Assembly (NCBI GenBank): GCA_017482005.1 | Contig: JAFUOI010000007.1 | Coordinates: 124,001-188,000, forward strand | From: Lachnospiraceae bacterium | GTDB lineage: Bacteria; Bacillota_A; Clostridia; Lachnospirales; Lachnospiraceae | Length of the DNA: 64,000 bases | Reading direction: 5' to 3' | Shown: positions 35,560 through 46,516 of the stretch, one piece after another | Layout: every line of letters starts with the position of its first letter | Position numbering within the stretch: position 1 is the stretch's first letter | Made by a program: the position numbers and the translations under genes | Notes under the pieces: model-generated | The model's database searches: none | What the model was told of the DNA's origin: nothing | What the model saw: only the letters and a program-made list of their open reading frames with translations

Positions 35560-37485
35560 ATGTCGAAAGCGACAGAAAATTATAATGCAGGCAGTATTAC
35601 GGTTTTAGAGGGCCTTGAAGCGGTTCGCGTAAGACCGGGAATGTATATCGGAAGTGTTTCTACAAAGGGATTAAATCATTTGATTTATGAAATCGTAGAC
35701 AATTCTGTGGACGAGCATCTTGCAGGACACTGCAGCGAGATTCGTGTTTATCTTGAGAAGGACGGAACGGCAATTGTGGAAGATAACGGACGAGGTATTC
35801 CGGTGGATCTTCATGAAAAAGGAATCAGTGCGGAGCGCCTTGTCTTTACTACACTTCATGCCGGCGGTAAATTTGACGATTCTGCCTACAAGACGAGCGG
35901 AGGACTTCACGGTGTGGGTTCCTCTGTTGTAAACGCACTTTCTACATGGCTTAAAGTCACGATTAAACGTGGCGGACAAATCTATGAAGATAAATATGAG
36001 CGCGGAAATCCGGTTGTTGAACTGGAAAACGGGCTTCTGCCTGTGATCGGAAAAACAAGAGAAACCGGTACAAGAGTACAGTTTCTGCCGGATGACACAA
36101 TATTTGACCGCACATATTTCAAGTCAGAGGATATCAAGAGCCGACTTCATGAGACGGCATATCTAAATCCTGAATTAACGATTATATTTGAGGACAGACG
36201 CGGTGATGAGGTTGATCGCGCCACATTTCATGAACCGGAAGGAATTATCGGTTTTGTAAAAAAGATTAACGGCGGAAAAGAAGCTGTTCATGACGTCATT
36301 TATTTAAAAGGCGAGAGCGAAGGCATTTCCGTAGAAGTGGCGCTTCAATATGTCAATGAATTCCGTGAAAATGTGCTCGGTTTTTGTAATAATATTTATA
36401 ACGCGGAAGGCGGAACGCATCTGACCGGTTTTAAAACCATATTTACGACCGTAATCAACAATTACGCCAGAGAATTAAATATTTTAAAAGATAAAGATAC
36501 CAATTTCACAGGACCGGATGTGCGAAACGGTATGACAGCCATTGTTTCTTTAAAACATCCTGATCCTCGTTTTGAAGGTCAGACGAAGACAAAACTGGAC
36601 AATCAGGACGCTTCCAAAGTAGTGGCCAAAGTAGTCGGAGATGAAATAGTACGTTTCTTTGACCGAAATCTTGAAACATTAAAGAATGTCATCGGTTGTG
36701 CAGAAAAAGCCGCAAAGATCCGCAAAACCGAAGAAAAAGCGAAGACAAACATGCTTACTAAGCAGCGTTTCTCTTTTGATTCCAATGGAAAACTTGCAAA
36801 CTGTGAATCCAGAGATGCTTCCAAATGTGAAATCTTTATTGTTGAGGGGGATTCTGCCGGCGGTTCTGCCAAAATGGCCCGCAATCGTATGTATCAGGCC
36901 ATTATGCCAATCCGAGGCAAGATATTGAACGTGGAGAAGGCCAGTATTGATAAAGTTTTGGCCAACGCTGAGATTAAAACAATGATTAATGCCTTTGGAT
37001 GTGGTTTCTCCGAAGGATACGGAAATGATTTTGACATTACGAAACTTCGCTACGACAAGATTATTATCATGGCCGATGCGGACGTGGACGGTGCGCATAT
37101 CAGCACTTTGCTTCTGACCTTGTTCTACCGTTTTATGCCGGAGCTTATCACAGAAGGACATGTTTATATCGCAATGCCACCCCTTTACAAAGCGATGCCT
37201 TCCAAGGGAAAAGAAGAGTATCTGTATGACGATAAAGCGCTTGCGAAATATCGAAAAACACATAAGGGACCGTTTACTCTTCAGCGGTACAAAGGTCTCG
37301 GAGAAATGGATGCACAGCAGTTGTGGGAAACCACATTGAATCCGGAGACCAGATTTTTAAAACGTGTCGGTATTGATGACAGTTATTTGGCCGATCACGT
37401 GACAGAAACACTGATGGGAACCGATGTTCCGCCTCGTAGAGCATTTATTTATGAGCATGCAGAAGAAGCGCTCCTTGATTTTTAA
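35560..37485 (+). CDS. Type IIA DNA topoisomerase, B subunit (GyrB/ParE)
   Basis: 641 residues, GHKL ATPase plus Toprim. ATP-binding motifs IVDNSVDEHLAG, VEDNGRGIP and GGLHGVGSSVVNAL; Toprim motifs EGDSAGGSAK and DADVDGAHI; C-terminal QRYKGLGEMDAQQLW. The paired A subunit follows at 20 bases. The pair is not next to dnaA/recF in this window and the partner lacks an obvious GyrA box, so topoisomerase IV (ParE) is the more probable assignment; gyrase cannot be excluded without comparison to the rest of the genome. Confidence 0.9.
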   Translation: MSKATENYNAGSITVLEGLEAVRVRPGMYIGSVSTKGLNHLIYEIVDNSVDEHLAGHCSEIRVYLEKDGTAIVEDNGRGIPVDLHEKGISAERLVFTTLHAGGKFDDSAYKTSGGLHGVGSSVVNALSTWLKVTIKRGGQIYEDKYERGNPVVELENGLLPVIGKTRETGTRVQFLPDDTIFDRTYFKSEDIKSRLHETAYLNPELTIIFEDRRGDEVDRATFHEPEGIIGFVKKINGGKEAVHDVIYLKGESEGISVEVALQYVNEFRENVLGFCNNIYNAEGGTHLTGFKTIFTTVINNYARELNILKDKDTNFTGPDVRNGMTAIVSLKHPDPRFEGQTKTKLDNQDASKVVAKVVGDEIVRFFDRNLETLKNVIGCAEKAAKIRKTEEKAKTNMLTKQRFSFDSNGKLANCESRDASKCEIFIVEGDSAGGSAKMARNRMYQAIMPIRGKILNVEKASIDKVLANAEIKTMINAFGCGFSEGYGNDFDITKLRYDKIIIMADADVDGAHISTLLLTLFYRFMPELITEGHVYIAMPPLYKAMPSKGKEEYLYDDKALAKYRKTHKGPFTLQRYKGLGEMDAQQLWETTLNPETRFLKRVGIDDSYLADHVTETLMGTDVPPRRAFIYEHAEEALLDF

Positions 37486-37505
37486 GATAGGATGGATATG
37501 TAAAA

Positions 37506-39743
37506 ATGGAAGAGAGAATCATACAGACCGAATATTCCGAAGTGATGGAAAAATCGTATATCGATTATGCGATGAGTGTCATTATTTCAAGAGCACTTCC
37601 TGATATTCGTGACGGTCTGAAACCGGTACAGAGAAGAACACTTTATGATATGCAGGAACTGGGTATCAAATATGACAAACCGTATCGAAAATGTGCGCGT
37701 ATTGTCGGAGATACCATGGGTAAATACCACCCTCACGGTGATAGTTCCATCTATGACGCCCTTGTTGTTATGGCACAGGATTTCAAAAAAGGACTTCCGC
37801 TTGTAGACGGTCACGGTAACTTCGGATCCATCGAAGGTGACGGCGCTGCTGCCATGCGATATACGGAGGCAAGACTTCAGAAAATCACACAGACAGCATT
37901 TTTGGAAGATCTCGACAAAGACGTTGTTGATTTCATGCCAAACTTCGACGAAACAGAAAAAGAACCGGTTGTGCTTCCGGTAAAGATTCCGAATCTTTTA
38001 ATCAACGGTGCGGAAGGTATTGCTGTCGGTATGGCTACAAGTATTCCGACGCATAATCTTTCGGAAGTGATAGATGCAACAAAAGCATTTATGCGTGATG
38101 AAACTCTGACGACAAGACAGTTGATGAAATATATCAAAGGACCGGATTTTCCAACCGGAGGTATTGTATGTAATCAGGATGATCTTCTTGATATATACGA
38201 AACGGGTGCAGGGAAACTGAGGCTTCGCGGTACTGTTGTAAAAGAAAAGGGAAAAGCAGGAAAAACAAATGTTGTCATCACCGAAATTCCGTATACAATG
38301 ATCGGTGCCAATATTTCCAAGTTTTTATTTGACGTTGCGGCACTTGCAGAAAAGAAACAAACAAACGATATTGTTGATATTACCAACCAGTCGTCCAAAG
38401 AAGGCATCCGTATTGTGATTGAACTTCGTAAGGATGCAGATGTCGATAATTTTATCAATCTTTTATATAAAAAGACCAAATTGGAGGACACCTTCGGTGT
38501 CAACATGCTTGCGGTGGCAGACGGAAGACCTGAAACATTGGGGCTTCGCGGTATCCTGCAACATTTTACCAAGTTCCAGTTTGAAGTAACAACACGCAAG
38601 TACAAAACGCTTCTAGCCAAAGAGATGGAGCGTCGTGAGGTGCAGGAAGGTCTGATCAAGGCATGCAATGTAATTGATTTGATCATTGAGATTCTCCGTG
38701 GTTCCAAAGACAGGGCAATGGCGAAGAAGTGTCTTGTGGAAGGCGATGCAACGGGAATTAAATTCAAATACAAAGAATCCCGTATCATGGCAGAACAGCT
38801 TATGTTTACGGAGCGTCAGGCAAATGCCATTCTTGAAATGCGCCTTTACAAGTTGATTGGTCTCGAAATAGAAGCGCTGATTAAAGAACACGATGAGACT
38901 ATGGCAAATATCTACCGTTATGAAGATATTCTTGCCAGCCGTGATTCTATGACACAGGTTATTATCAACGAACTTGACGATATCAAAAAAGAATACGGAA
39001 GAAAACGCCGTACACTTATCGAAAACACCGAACAGGCAGTTTATGTTGAGAAGAAGATGGAAGAGATGGATGTCTTTTTCATGATGGACAAATTCGGTTA
39101 TGCAAGAACAATTGATATGGCGACATATGAGCGTAACAAAGAAGCTGCTGTTTCGGAAAACAAATACGCCTTTACATGTAAAAATACCGGAAAAATCTGT
39201 GTATTTACCAACAAGGGGCAGCTTCATACGATTAAGGTAAGTGATCTTCCCTTCGGAAAATTCCGTGACAAAGGTGTTCCGATTGACAATGTCAGCAATT
39301 ATAACACAGCGGAGGAAGAGATTATCTGTGTTGCAAGTCAGTCAGAATTGAATCTTTATCGCATTGTATTTGTGACACAGGATTCCATGATGAAGATTGT
39401 AGACGGCGGAGAGTTTGATGTAAGCAAACGAAGTGTTGCTGCGACAAAGCTTCAGGATGATGATATGCTTGTCAGTGTAGAAGTATTAAAAGAACAGCGT
39501 AATATTGTACTTCGTTCCGCAGACGGATATTTCCTTAGATTTCCTCTAGAGGAAATCCCGGAGAAGAAAAAAGCTGCCATCGGAGTACGCGGCATGAAAC
39601 TTGGTGCCAAAGATAAGATTACGGATGTGTATTATACACAAAACGCTGTAGAACAAACGATAGAATATAAGGACAAAATGCTTGAACTTAACAAAATTAA
39701 ACTCGGAAAACGGGACGGAAAAGGGGTTAAGGTCAGGGCATAG
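37506..39743 (+). CDS. Type IIA DNA topoisomerase, A subunit (ParC/GyrA)
   Basis: 745 residues. Breakage-reunion domain with catalytic Tyr119 (AAMRYTE) and quinolone-determining region GKYHPHGDSS-IYD; the usual Ser (Ser80, after HGD) and acidic (Asp84) positions are unchanged from the susceptible form. The C-terminal pinwheel is short and I see no QRRGG-type GyrA box, which favours topoisomerase IV. ParC decatenates sister chromosomes; GyrA introduces supercoils. Ends in a lysine/glycine-rich tail (KRDGKGVKVRA). Confidence 0.9.
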   Translation: MEERIIQTEYSEVMEKSYIDYAMSVIISRALPDIRDGLKPVQRRTLYDMQELGIKYDKPYRKCARIVGDTMGKYHPHGDSSIYDALVVMAQDFKKGLPLVDGHGNFGSIEGDGAAAMRYTEARLQKITQTAFLEDLDKDVVDFMPNFDETEKEPVVLPVKIPNLLINGAEGIAVGMATSIPTHNLSEVIDATKAFMRDETLTTRQLMKYIKGPDFPTGGIVCNQDDLLDIYETGAGKLRLRGTVVKEKGKAGKTNVVITEIPYTMIGANISKFLFDVAALAEKKQTNDIVDITNQSSKEGIRIVIELRKDADVDNFINLLYKKTKLEDTFGVNMLAVADGRPETLGLRGILQHFTKFQFEVTTRKYKTLLAKEMERREVQEGLIKACNVIDLIIEILRGSKDRAMAKKCLVEGDATGIKFKYKESRIMAEQLMFTERQANAILEMRLYKLIGLEIEALIKEHDETMANIYRYEDILASRDSMTQVIINELDDIKKEYGRKRRTLIENTEQAVYVEKKMEEMDVFFMMDKFGYARTIDMATYERNKEAAVSENKYAFTCKNTGKICVFTNKGQLHTIKVSDLPFGKFRDKGVPIDNVSNYNTAEEEIICVASQSELNLYRIVFVTQDSMMKIVDGGEFDVSKRSVAATKLQDDDMLVSVEVLKEQRNIVLRSADGYFLRFPLEEIPEKKKAAIGVRGMKLGAKDKITDVYYTQNAVEQTIEYKDKMLELNKIKLGKRDGKGVKVRA

Positions 39744-39752
39744 GAGGTATTT

Positions 39753-40310
39753 ATGCGTGTAATTGCAGGGACAGCGAGAAGTCTTCAGTTGAAAACACCT
39801 CTCGGAGACCATACAAGGCCTACAACCGACCGTATCAAAGAAACACTGTTTAATATGATTCAGGGCGAGATTCCGGGATGTGTTTTTCTTGATATGTTTG
39901 CAGGAAGCGGAAGCATCGGAATTGAGGCATTAAGCCGTGGCGCGGTATTTGCTGTTTTTATAGAAAACGACAGGAATGCCCAGGCCTGTATTGAGGATAA
40001 TCTGGCACACACCAAATTCAAACCAAAAACAGTATTGTGCAAACAGGATGCCTTTGTTTCGCTTCAGTCACTGGAGTATAAATATCAATTTGATGTAATT
40101 TTTATGGATCCCCCCTACGATCAGGAACTTGAGAAAAGAGTACTGGAGTATCTGACGGTTTCCAGCCTGATTACGGAAGATACGTTGATTATTTTTGAGG
40201 CTTCACTGGATACGGATATTTCTTATCTGGAAGATCTCGGATATGATTTATTAAAAGAAAAAAAATACAAAACGAACAAACATGTATTTGTTCAGAGGAG
40301 CGTGCGATGA
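39753..40310 (+). CDS. rsmD: 16S rRNA (guanine(966)-N2)-methyltransferase RsmD
   Basis: 185 residues. SAM-binding [18 protein letters not shown] (about 47-64) and the catalytic D-P-P-Y motif (FMDPPYD). N-terminal MRVIAG and [14 protein letters not shown] are typical. Methylates G966 of 16S rRNA during 30S assembly. AGGAGG precedes the ATG; overlaps coaD by 4 bases, the usual rsmD-coaD pair. Confidence 0.96.
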   Translation: MRVIAGTARSLQLKTPLGDHTRPTTDRIKETLFNMIQGEIPGCVFLDMFAGSGSIGIEALSRGAVFAVFIENDRNAQACIEDNLAHTKFKPKTVLCKQDAFVSLQSLEYKYQFDVIFMDPPYDQELEKRVLEYLTVSSLITEDTLIIFEASLDTDISYLEDLGYDLLKEKKYKTNKHVFVQRSVR

Positions 40311-40795
40311 GTAAAGCAATATACCCGGGAAGTTTTGATCCTATGACATGCGGACATCTTGATGTGATCCGCAGATCTGCTGAAATTTTTGACGAATTAA
40401 CCATATGTGTACTGAATAATGTAAATAAATCTGCATTGTTTTCTGTAGAAGAACGTGTTAATATATTGAAAGAAGCGACAAAAGATATACCGAATGTCAA
40501 AGTAGAAAGCTTCAGCGGTCTTTTGATTGACTATGCGAAAAGCAAAAACATTCACGTTGTCATTCGAGGACTCCGTGCAATTACGGATTTCGAATATGAG
40601 TTGCAGATTGCCCAGACAAACCGGAAGTTATCGGGAGATTGGCTGGATACCATGTTTTTAACTACTTCGTTGGAGTATGCGTATCTTAGTTCTTCTACCG
40701 TAAAGGAGATTGCAAGTTTTGCCGGAGACATCTCCGAATGTGTCCCGGAATTTGTTGCAAAGCTTGTTTATGAGAAATACGACGTAAAACGTTAA
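40307..40795 (+). CDS. coaD: Phosphopantetheine adenylyltransferase
   Basis: 162 residues, hexameric nucleotidyltransferase of coenzyme A synthesis (penultimate step). [15 protein letters not shown] gives the T/HxGH motif; [14 protein letters not shown] and SSSTVKE are signatures. Overlaps rsmD (ATGA), implying coupled translation. Confidence 0.97.
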   Translation: MSKAIYPGSFDPMTCGHLDVIRRSAEIFDELTICVLNNVNKSALFSVEERVNILKEATKDIPNVKVESFSGLLIDYAKSKNIHVVIRGLRAITDFEYELQIAQTNRKLSGDWLDTMFLTTSLEYAYLSSSTVKEIASFAGDISECVPEFVAKLVYEKYDVKR

Positions 40796-40822
40796 GAGAT
40801 AAAACAAAAGGAGAATTGCAGT

Positions 40823-41452
40823 ATGAGTACAAAGATTGAGCAGTTGATCGATGAACTTGATGATTATATTGAAGGGTGTAAGTATGTACCTTTATCCTCT
40901 GTCAATATTATGGTAAATAAAGATGAAATTCAGGAATTGATCCGTGATCTTCGTATGAAAACACCGGACGAGATTAAACGTTACCAGAAGATTATCAGCA
41001 ATAAAGAAGCCATTTTAAATGATGCGAGACAGAAAGCGGAAGCTCTGATTAACGAAGCGGCAGTTCACACCAATGAGCTTGTCAGCGAGCATGAAATCAT
41101 GCAGCAGGCTCATGCGCAGGCACAAGAGATTGTGGAACTTGCTTCCAAACAGGCGCAGGAAATCCTTGATCGTGCTACAATAGAGGCCAATGAGATGCGT
41201 GCGGCGGCAATCAGCTATACGGATTCCAATCTCGGCGGAATGGAAGATATTCTTGCACATTCTATTGATATTGCTGCATTCAATTACGAAAAACTTATGG
41301 CACAGCTCAACGAGATCATTACCGTGATTCAGACCAATCGTGCACAGCTTTATCCGGTAGAGGAGATGGCTGCAGTGGAGGCGGACACTAAGACAGTATA
41401 TCCTGCAGGCAGCGGAGAAGCAGCCAAGTCAGAGGAACTTGATATTATTTAG
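40823..41452 (+). CDS. Coiled-coil ATPase-like protein of unknown function
   Basis: 209 residues, almost wholly helical. A short N-terminal region (about 1-55) leads into a long Ala/Glu/Gln-rich coiled coil (about 55-135, e.g. AQEIVELASKQAQEILDRA) resembling DivIVA or the b/E/H subunits of rotary ATPases. The C-terminal tail is low complexity. Frequently found beside coaD and ylbJ in Clostridia, which hints at a division or envelope role, not proven. Converges with ylbJ; the two stop codons overlap by 4 bases. Confidence 0.75.
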   Translation: MSTKIEQLIDELDDYIEGCKYVPLSSVNIMVNKDEIQELIRDLRMKTPDEIKRYQKIISNKEAILNDARQKAEALINEAAVHTNELVSEHEIMQQAHAQAQEIVELASKQAQEILDRATIEANEMRAAAISYTDSNLGGMEDILAHSIDIAAFNYEKLMAQLNEIITVIQTNRAQLYPVEEMAAVEADTKTVYPAGSGEAAKSEELDII

Positions 41453-42423
41453 ATTTGACCGTGTCCCGTAACAGAACAAAACCATACAAGAAAAACAGTT
41501 ATGCTGCATAATATGATTTTATGCAGCATATATTTTTGCTTTGAGAGTGATGTCCCCTGCATCAGTGCAAATGTCTGAAAATGACAACAGAAACCGTTAA
41601 ACGAATAAACGGAAAACAGGCAGAGTATTTTGGCAAGAGGGTCCGAAATACAATTTTGCACGCATAAAAGTCCGCCTGAAATTTCCAATAGACATTGTGA
41701 TGTAATATATAAAAGCGGAATATTTTTGAAAAAAGTGTGCGGAATTACCCGTAGGGCATTAAATAAAACCATATATCCTCCCAATGTCGCAATTTGACGG
41801 AGAGCATCCATGACAGCATCCGGCAATACTTGCAAGATATTTTGAGGCTGTTTGTTTAAATATTGTTTTGATTTATAATATTTCTCCTGCAGATATTCCG
41901 CATCCAGCGGTTTTCGATACAATGTATAACGCAAAATAAGACCATATAACAGCGGTAATCCGTAAAGACACAGTATTATGACAGACAACGAAACATCCGG
42001 TTTTATGACAGCAACAAAAAAACCGAGCATATAGGATGCCCCGATATTGTTTGAAAAACAAAGAAGGTATTCTGCGTTTTCCTTTGAGATTCTTTTGCAT
42101 TTATACAAATCAACCACACATTTGGCACCGAGAGGAAATCCGCATAAAAAGCCAAAGAATATTACAAATACAGCGTCTTTCGTATTTTTAAACACAGGAC
42201 GAAGCAGAAGATAAAATGGTTGAATAAAAAAACAGGAAAATCCGGAACGGAGCAATAAATTCATCAATACCATAAACGGAAACAGGGAGATAATCATATT
42301 GTCAAACCATGTTTTCAGCCCAATGTATGCAAATTCTGCTGTTTTTTTTGCCTGGAACAGAAAGCAGGCGGCGGACAGTAGTAAAAGAGCTGTGGTAAGC
42401 ATATTTTTTCGTGAAATTTTCAT
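41449..42423 (-). CDS. ylbJ: YlbJ-like nucleoside-recognition-domain membrane protein
   Basis: 324 residues, about eight membrane helices. FGFLCGFPLGAKCVVDL is the most characteristic motif of YlbJ/SpoIIIA-neighbour nucleoside-recognition (Gate) proteins. YlbJ is needed for spore cortex formation in Bacillus. The genome position next to coaD is the same as in Bacillus (coaD-ylbJ). Convergent 3' end with the coiled-coil gene, no room for a separate terminator between them. Confidence 0.82.
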   Translation of the reverse strand: MKISRKNMLTTALLLLSAACFLFQAKKTAEFAYIGLKTWFDNMIISLFPFMVLMNLLLRSGFSCFFIQPFYLLLRPVFKNTKDAVFVIFFGFLCGFPLGAKCVVDLYKCKRISKENAEYLLCFSNNIGASYMLGFFVAVIKPDVSLSVIILCLYGLPLLYGLILRYTLYRKPLDAEYLQEKYYKSKQYLNKQPQNILQVLPDAVMDALRQIATLGGYMVLFNALRVIPHTFFKNIPLLYITSQCLLEISGGLLCVQNCISDPLAKILCLFSVYSFNGFCCHFQTFALMQGTSLSKQKYMLHKIILCSITVFLVWFCSVTGHGQI

Positions 42424-42528
42424 AAATTAACTCCATAAACACAGCGAAATAGTGTATACTAAAATAGTATTTTTATGTGATTTATATTATTCACAACTTT
42501 TCGGAAGAAAAAGAACAGGAGAAGAGCT

Positions 42529-43245
42529 ATGCGTCTGGATAAATTTCTTGCCGATGGGGGCATCGGAACAAGAAGCGAAGTAAAAAACATTATCCGAAAA
42601 GGTCTTGTCACGGTCAATGAACTTATCGTAAAAGATCCGGGAACAGCAGTGACGGACGATGATATTATAATATACAAAGATAGGATAGTAGGAGCAAAGA
42701 AACCGCGCTATTTTATGATGAACAAGCCGGCAGGATGCGTCTGTGCCACAAAAGATGACGATAAGACGGTGCTTGACTATATAAAACCGGAAGAGCGGAG
42801 TGATATGTTTCCGGTAGGAAGACTTGATAAGGATACAGAAGGTCTTCTTCTTTTGACAGATGACGGTATGTTTGCACATAATCTTACAAGTCCCCGCAAG
42901 CACGTGGATAAAACATACTATTTTGAAGGAGAAGGAGTTCTTTGCACGGATGCTGCAAAGCAGATGGCAACCGGAATTGACATCGGCGATGAGAAACCGA
43001 CGCTTCCTGCAAAGCTCTGTATTGACATTGAAAACAAAGCAGCAGGCACTGTTTCTGGCACTCTTACAATCTGCGAAGGACGCTATCATCAGGTAAAGCG
43101 CATGCTTGCTGCTATGGGTGTAACTATCGTATATCTCAAACGATTGTCTATCGGCGGGGTTGTATTGGATGATGCACTTGAAAAGGGCTCATATAGGAGT
43201 CTTACGGAAGAAGAATTACAACAATTATGCAAAGGAAGGAAATAA
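42529..43245 (+). CDS. RsuA/RluB/RluE/RluF family rRNA pseudouridine synthase
   Basis: 238 residues: S4 domain (1-60; [21 protein letters not shown], in part) and catalytic domain with the Asp in [15 protein letters not shown] and [11 protein letters not shown] are further signatures. Length and lack of extension resemble RsuA, which modifies U516 of 16S rRNA, but the site cannot be assigned with certainty. TATACT at 42455-42460 may be its -10. ygiQ starts 2 bases after its stop. Confidence 0.9.
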   Translation: MRLDKFLADGGIGTRSEVKNIIRKGLVTVNELIVKDPGTAVTDDDIIIYKDRIVGAKKPRYFMMNKPAGCVCATKDDDKTVLDYIKPEERSDMFPVGRLDKDTEGLLLLTDDGMFAHNLTSPRKHVDKTYYFEGEGVLCTDAAKQMATGIDIGDEKPTLPAKLCIDIENKAAGTVSGTLTICEGRYHQVKRMLAAMGVTIVYLKRLSIGGVVLDDALEKGSYRSLTEEELQQLCKGRK

Positions 43246-43247
43246 GC

Positions 43248-45149
43248 ATGAATCCGTTTTTGCCGATATCACGCAGGGATATGGACCAACTGAATATAAA
43301 ACAGCTTGATTTTGTGTATGTTATCGGCGATGCTTATGTGGATCATCCGTCATTCGGACACGCTGTGATTTCACGCGTATTGCAGGCGAACGGTTTTTCT
43401 GTCGGAATTATTTCGCAACCGGACTGGAAGAAGGATGAAAGTATTACGGTACTGGGAAAACCCAGACTTGGATTTTTGATTTCGGGCGGTAATATGGATT
43501 CCATGGTAAATCACTATTTTGTGTCAAAGAAACGACGTCCGGACGATGCCTATACACCGGGCGGAATTGCGGGAAAAAGACCGGATCATGCAACAATCGT
43601 CTATGGAAACCTGATCCGCCGGACATACAAGGATGTTCCGATTATTATCGGCGGAATCGAAGCAAGCCTGCGAAGACTTGCTCATTACGATTACTGGTCG
43701 GATTCCTTTAAACGCTCTATACTACTTGATAGCGGAGCCGATTTAATATCCTACGGTATGGGTGAACGTTCGATTGTTGAGATTGCAGAAGCCCTTGACA
43801 GCGGAATGGATATCTCGGATATCACATATGTCAAAGGTACTGTATTTAAAACGAGAACTGAAGATTCTTTTTATGAAGAATTACGTCTTCCGGCGTATGA
43901 GGAGATGAAACAATCCCCCCAAAAATACGCGGAAAGCTTCAAAATACAATATGACAATACGGATCCTTTTACCGGTAAAATGCTTGTGGAAGAATATCCG
44001 CACAATGTATATGTAGTACAAAATCCTCCGCAGCCGCCACTGACAACAGAAGAGATGGACCGGATTTATTCGTTGCCCTATACAAGACGTCATCATCCGT
44101 CCTACGATAAACTGGGCGGTGTTCCTGCAACAAAAGAGATTCAGTTTTCCCTCATCAGTAACCGGGGATGCTTTGGCGGATGCAGTTTTTGCGCTCTTAC
44201 GTTTCATCAGGGAAGAACCGTGCAGGTCAGAAGTCACGATTCCATCCTACAGGAAGCAGTTCTGATGACAAAGGAAAAAGGATTTAAGGGCTATATCCAT
44301 GATGTGGGAGGTCCGACCGCCAATTTTCGTGCGCCTTCCTGTTCCAAACAGACAAAATACGGTGTATGTAAAGACAAGCAGTGTCTGTATCCGAAACCTT
44401 GTGCCAATTTGAAAGCGGATCATTCGGATTATGTGACGCTTCTGCGAAAATTGCGTAAGCTTCCGGGTGTTAAAAAAGTATTTATCCGTTCGGGAATACG
44501 GTTTGACTATCTTTTGGCGGATAAGAATGAACTGTTTTTTGATGAACTGATAAAATATCATGTCAGCGGGCAGCTTAAAGTTGCCCCGGAACATATTTGT
44601 GATACTGTTCTGCGACGCATGGGTAAACCATCCAATGCAGTTTTTGAGCAGTTTTTAAAAAAATATAATGAGAAAAACAAAAAGTTCGGCATGGATCAGT
44701 ATGTCGTACCTTATCTGATGTCTTCGCATCCGGGCTCCACACTGAAAGAAGCCATAGCTCTTGCGGAATATATACGCGATCTCGGTTATATGCCGCAACA
44801 GGTGCAGGACTTTTATCCGACGCCGTCCACCATGTCAACGGTTATGTACTATACAGGCATTGATCCCCGGGATATGTCAAAGGTCTACGTTGTAAAAAAT
44901 CCGCATGAAAAGGCAATGCAACGTGCACTGATTCAATATAGAAATCCTGATAATTACGATCTTGTTAAAGAGGCACTGATTACGGCGCGCAGAGAAGATT
45001 TGATCGGTTTCGGACCAAAATGTCTGATTCCGCCGCGAAAACTGGCATCAAAATCAAATAAGCCGGGTCGAAGACCGAAGCAGGAGCCTGCAAAGAAGAA
45101 AAACACTGCAAAAACTGAAAGACCAGCGAAAAAGAGAGGTAGAAAATGA
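43248..45149 (+). CDS. YgiQ family radical SAM protein
   Basis: 633 residues. N-terminal YgiQ domain ([31 protein letters not shown], in part) and a radical-SAM core with the cluster motif C-x3-C-x2-C in [13 protein letters not shown]. Extra conserved cysteines (about residues 365-395; [21 protein letters not shown]) may bind a second cluster. The C-terminus is a long lysine-rich tail. ATG 43248 is preferred to 43227 because AAGGAAGG lies before it. Overlaps the SDR gene by 4. Biochemical function unknown. Confidence 0.9.
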   Translation: MNPFLPISRRDMDQLNIKQLDFVYVIGDAYVDHPSFGHAVISRVLQANGFSVGIISQPDWKKDESITVLGKPRLGFLISGGNMDSMVNHYFVSKKRRPDDAYTPGGIAGKRPDHATIVYGNLIRRTYKDVPIIIGGIEASLRRLAHYDYWSDSFKRSILLDSGADLISYGMGERSIVEIAEALDSGMDISDITYVKGTVFKTRTEDSFYEELRLPAYEEMKQSPQKYAESFKIQYDNTDPFTGKMLVEEYPHNVYVVQNPPQPPLTTEEMDRIYSLPYTRRHHPSYDKLGGVPATKEIQFSLISNRGCFGGCSFCALTFHQGRTVQVRSHDSILQEAVLMTKEKGFKGYIHDVGGPTANFRAPSCSKQTKYGVCKDKQCLYPKPCANLKADHSDYVTLLRKLRKLPGVKKVFIRSGIRFDYLLADKNELFFDELIKYHVSGQLKVAPEHICDTVLRRMGKPSNAVFEQFLKKYNEKNKKFGMDQYVVPYLMSSHPGSTLKEAIALAEYIRDLGYMPQQVQDFYPTPSTMSTVMYYTGIDPRDMSKVYVVKNPHEKAMQRALIQYRNPDNYDLVKEALITARREDLIGFGPKCLIPPRKLASKSNKPGRRPKQEPAKKKNTAKTERPAKKRGRK

Positions 45150-45919
45150 AAATAGCAGTTATTACCGGGGCTTCATCGGGAATGGGCAGAGAATTTGCTT
45201 TACAGATCCATCAAAAATGCCTTGGACTGGATGAAATTTGGCTTATTGCCAGACGAAAAGATCATCTGGATGCCCTTTCAAAAGAGTTGACCATTCCGGT
45301 CAGAACATTTTCGGTAGATCTGACAGATGATCCTTCCTACACGGAATTCTTACACGAACTGCAGGCATACAGTCCGGAGGTACGTGTCGCTGTCAATTGC
45401 GCCGGATACGGAAAAACAGGACCTTTTACAGATATCAGTATGGAAGATTCCCTCGGTATGATTGATTTGAATTGCAGGGCACTGACTAAAATGACGCATC
45501 TGCTTCTTCCATATATGCCAAAAAGAAGCTATCTGATTCAGGTTGCATCGGTTGCAGGCATTCTTCCGCAGCCGAATTTTGCCGTATATGCTGCAAGCAA
45601 AGCCTATGTTTTATCATTGAGCAGAGCACTGCGCGAGGAACTGCGTCCGAAAGGGATTTGCGTAACTGCAGTTTGTCCCGGTCCGGTTGCAACAGATTTC
45701 TTTGCAATCGCAGAGGAGACAGGATCTCCTTTTGCACTGAAAAAATATTTTATGGCACGAAAAGAAAAGGTTGTGGCTACGGCTTTAAAAGATGCTTTTG
45801 GCCGCAGAGATATTTCCGTGTACGGTCTTTCCATGAAAGCACTGAGACTCATTGTTAAAATCGTGCCCCAAAAACTGATTTTATATATTTATGCAAAACT
45901 GTGCAGAAATGTTTCATAA
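45146..45919 (+). CDS. Short-chain dehydrogenase/reductase
   Basis: 257 residues. NAD(P)-binding TGASSGMG at the N-terminus (classical TGxxxGxG), NCAGYGKTG, and the catalytic Y-x3-K in [18 protein letters not shown] follows. Classical SDR, similar to DltE/YqjQ-type oxidoreductases. Substrate not predictable. Overlaps ygiQ by 4 bases and may be cotranscribed. Confidence 0.88.
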   Translation: MKIAVITGASSGMGREFALQIHQKCLGLDEIWLIARRKDHLDALSKELTIPVRTFSVDLTDDPSYTEFLHELQAYSPEVRVAVNCAGYGKTGPFTDISMEDSLGMIDLNCRALTKMTHLLLPYMPKRSYLIQVASVAGILPQPNFAVYAASKAYVLSLSRALREELRPKGICVTAVCPGPVATDFFAIAEETGSPFALKKYFMARKEKVVATALKDAFGRRDISVYGLSMKALRLIVKIVPQKLILYIYAKLCRNVS

Positions 45920-45949
45920 TACAGAAGCTGTTACGAAAGGATACCTAAA

Positions 45950-46516
45950 ATGAAGCAAAAAATTCAAAGACGCGATAAAGGATATTTGGCTTGGAAACGC
46001 AAGCGTGAGATCATTAAAACGGCAATTTTCTTTGCCGTTCCTGTTATTCTTTTTATTGCCGGATATATCACTACAAAAACAAGGCTTAACTTACTTACCG
46101 TTGTTGCGGTTCTGGGCATGCTTCCTGCAAGCAGAAGTCTTGTTACTCTGATTATGTATTTAAAATCCCACGGAATTACAGAAGAAGATTATGCGGTGAT
46201 TGCTCCGTATGCAGACAAACTGACAGGCGGGTATGATAATGTATTTACGACCTACGATAAGACATATGAAGTGCCTTCCGTTGTTGTACGCAGCGGAAAT
46301 GTGTGCGGATACTCCTTCGGAGATCAAAAGATGCTCAATGCACTGGAAAAGCATCTTGAAACTTCAATCAAAAAAGACGGCTATTCCGTCAATGTAAAGA
46401 TTTTCGACAATATAGAGGCCTATAAAACAAGACTGGAAAGTTTAAATAAATTGGAGGAGACACAACAGGAGAAGGATCTTGCAGTCCTGCAGATTCTGTT
46501 TGATATTTCTTTATGA
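45950..46516 (+). CDS. Two-helix membrane protein of unknown function
   Basis: 188 residues. Basic N-terminus (MKQKIQRRDKGYLAWKRKRE), two membrane helices (about 25-44 and 48-66), then a soluble domain of about 120 residues with mixed sheets and helices. Overlaps the next gene (pseudouridine synthase) by 4 bases. I do not recognise the family; no catalytic motif is visible. Confidence 0.72.
   Translation: MKQKIQRRDKGYLAWKRKREIIKTAIFFAVPVILFIAGYITTKTRLNLLTVVAVLGMLPASRSLVTLIMYLKSHGITEEDYAVIAPYADKLTGGYDNVFTTYDKTYEVPSVVVRSGNVCGYSFGDQKMLNALEKHLETSIKKDGYSVNVKIFDNIEAYKTRLESLNKLEETQQEKDLAVLQILFDISL

Noticed and set aside
37506..39743. Several long antisense frames across the topoisomerase A subunit and elsewhere (e.g. 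36679-37263, 38174-38788)
   Set aside because: They are shadows of strong coding sequences, lack ribosome sites and resemble no protein.
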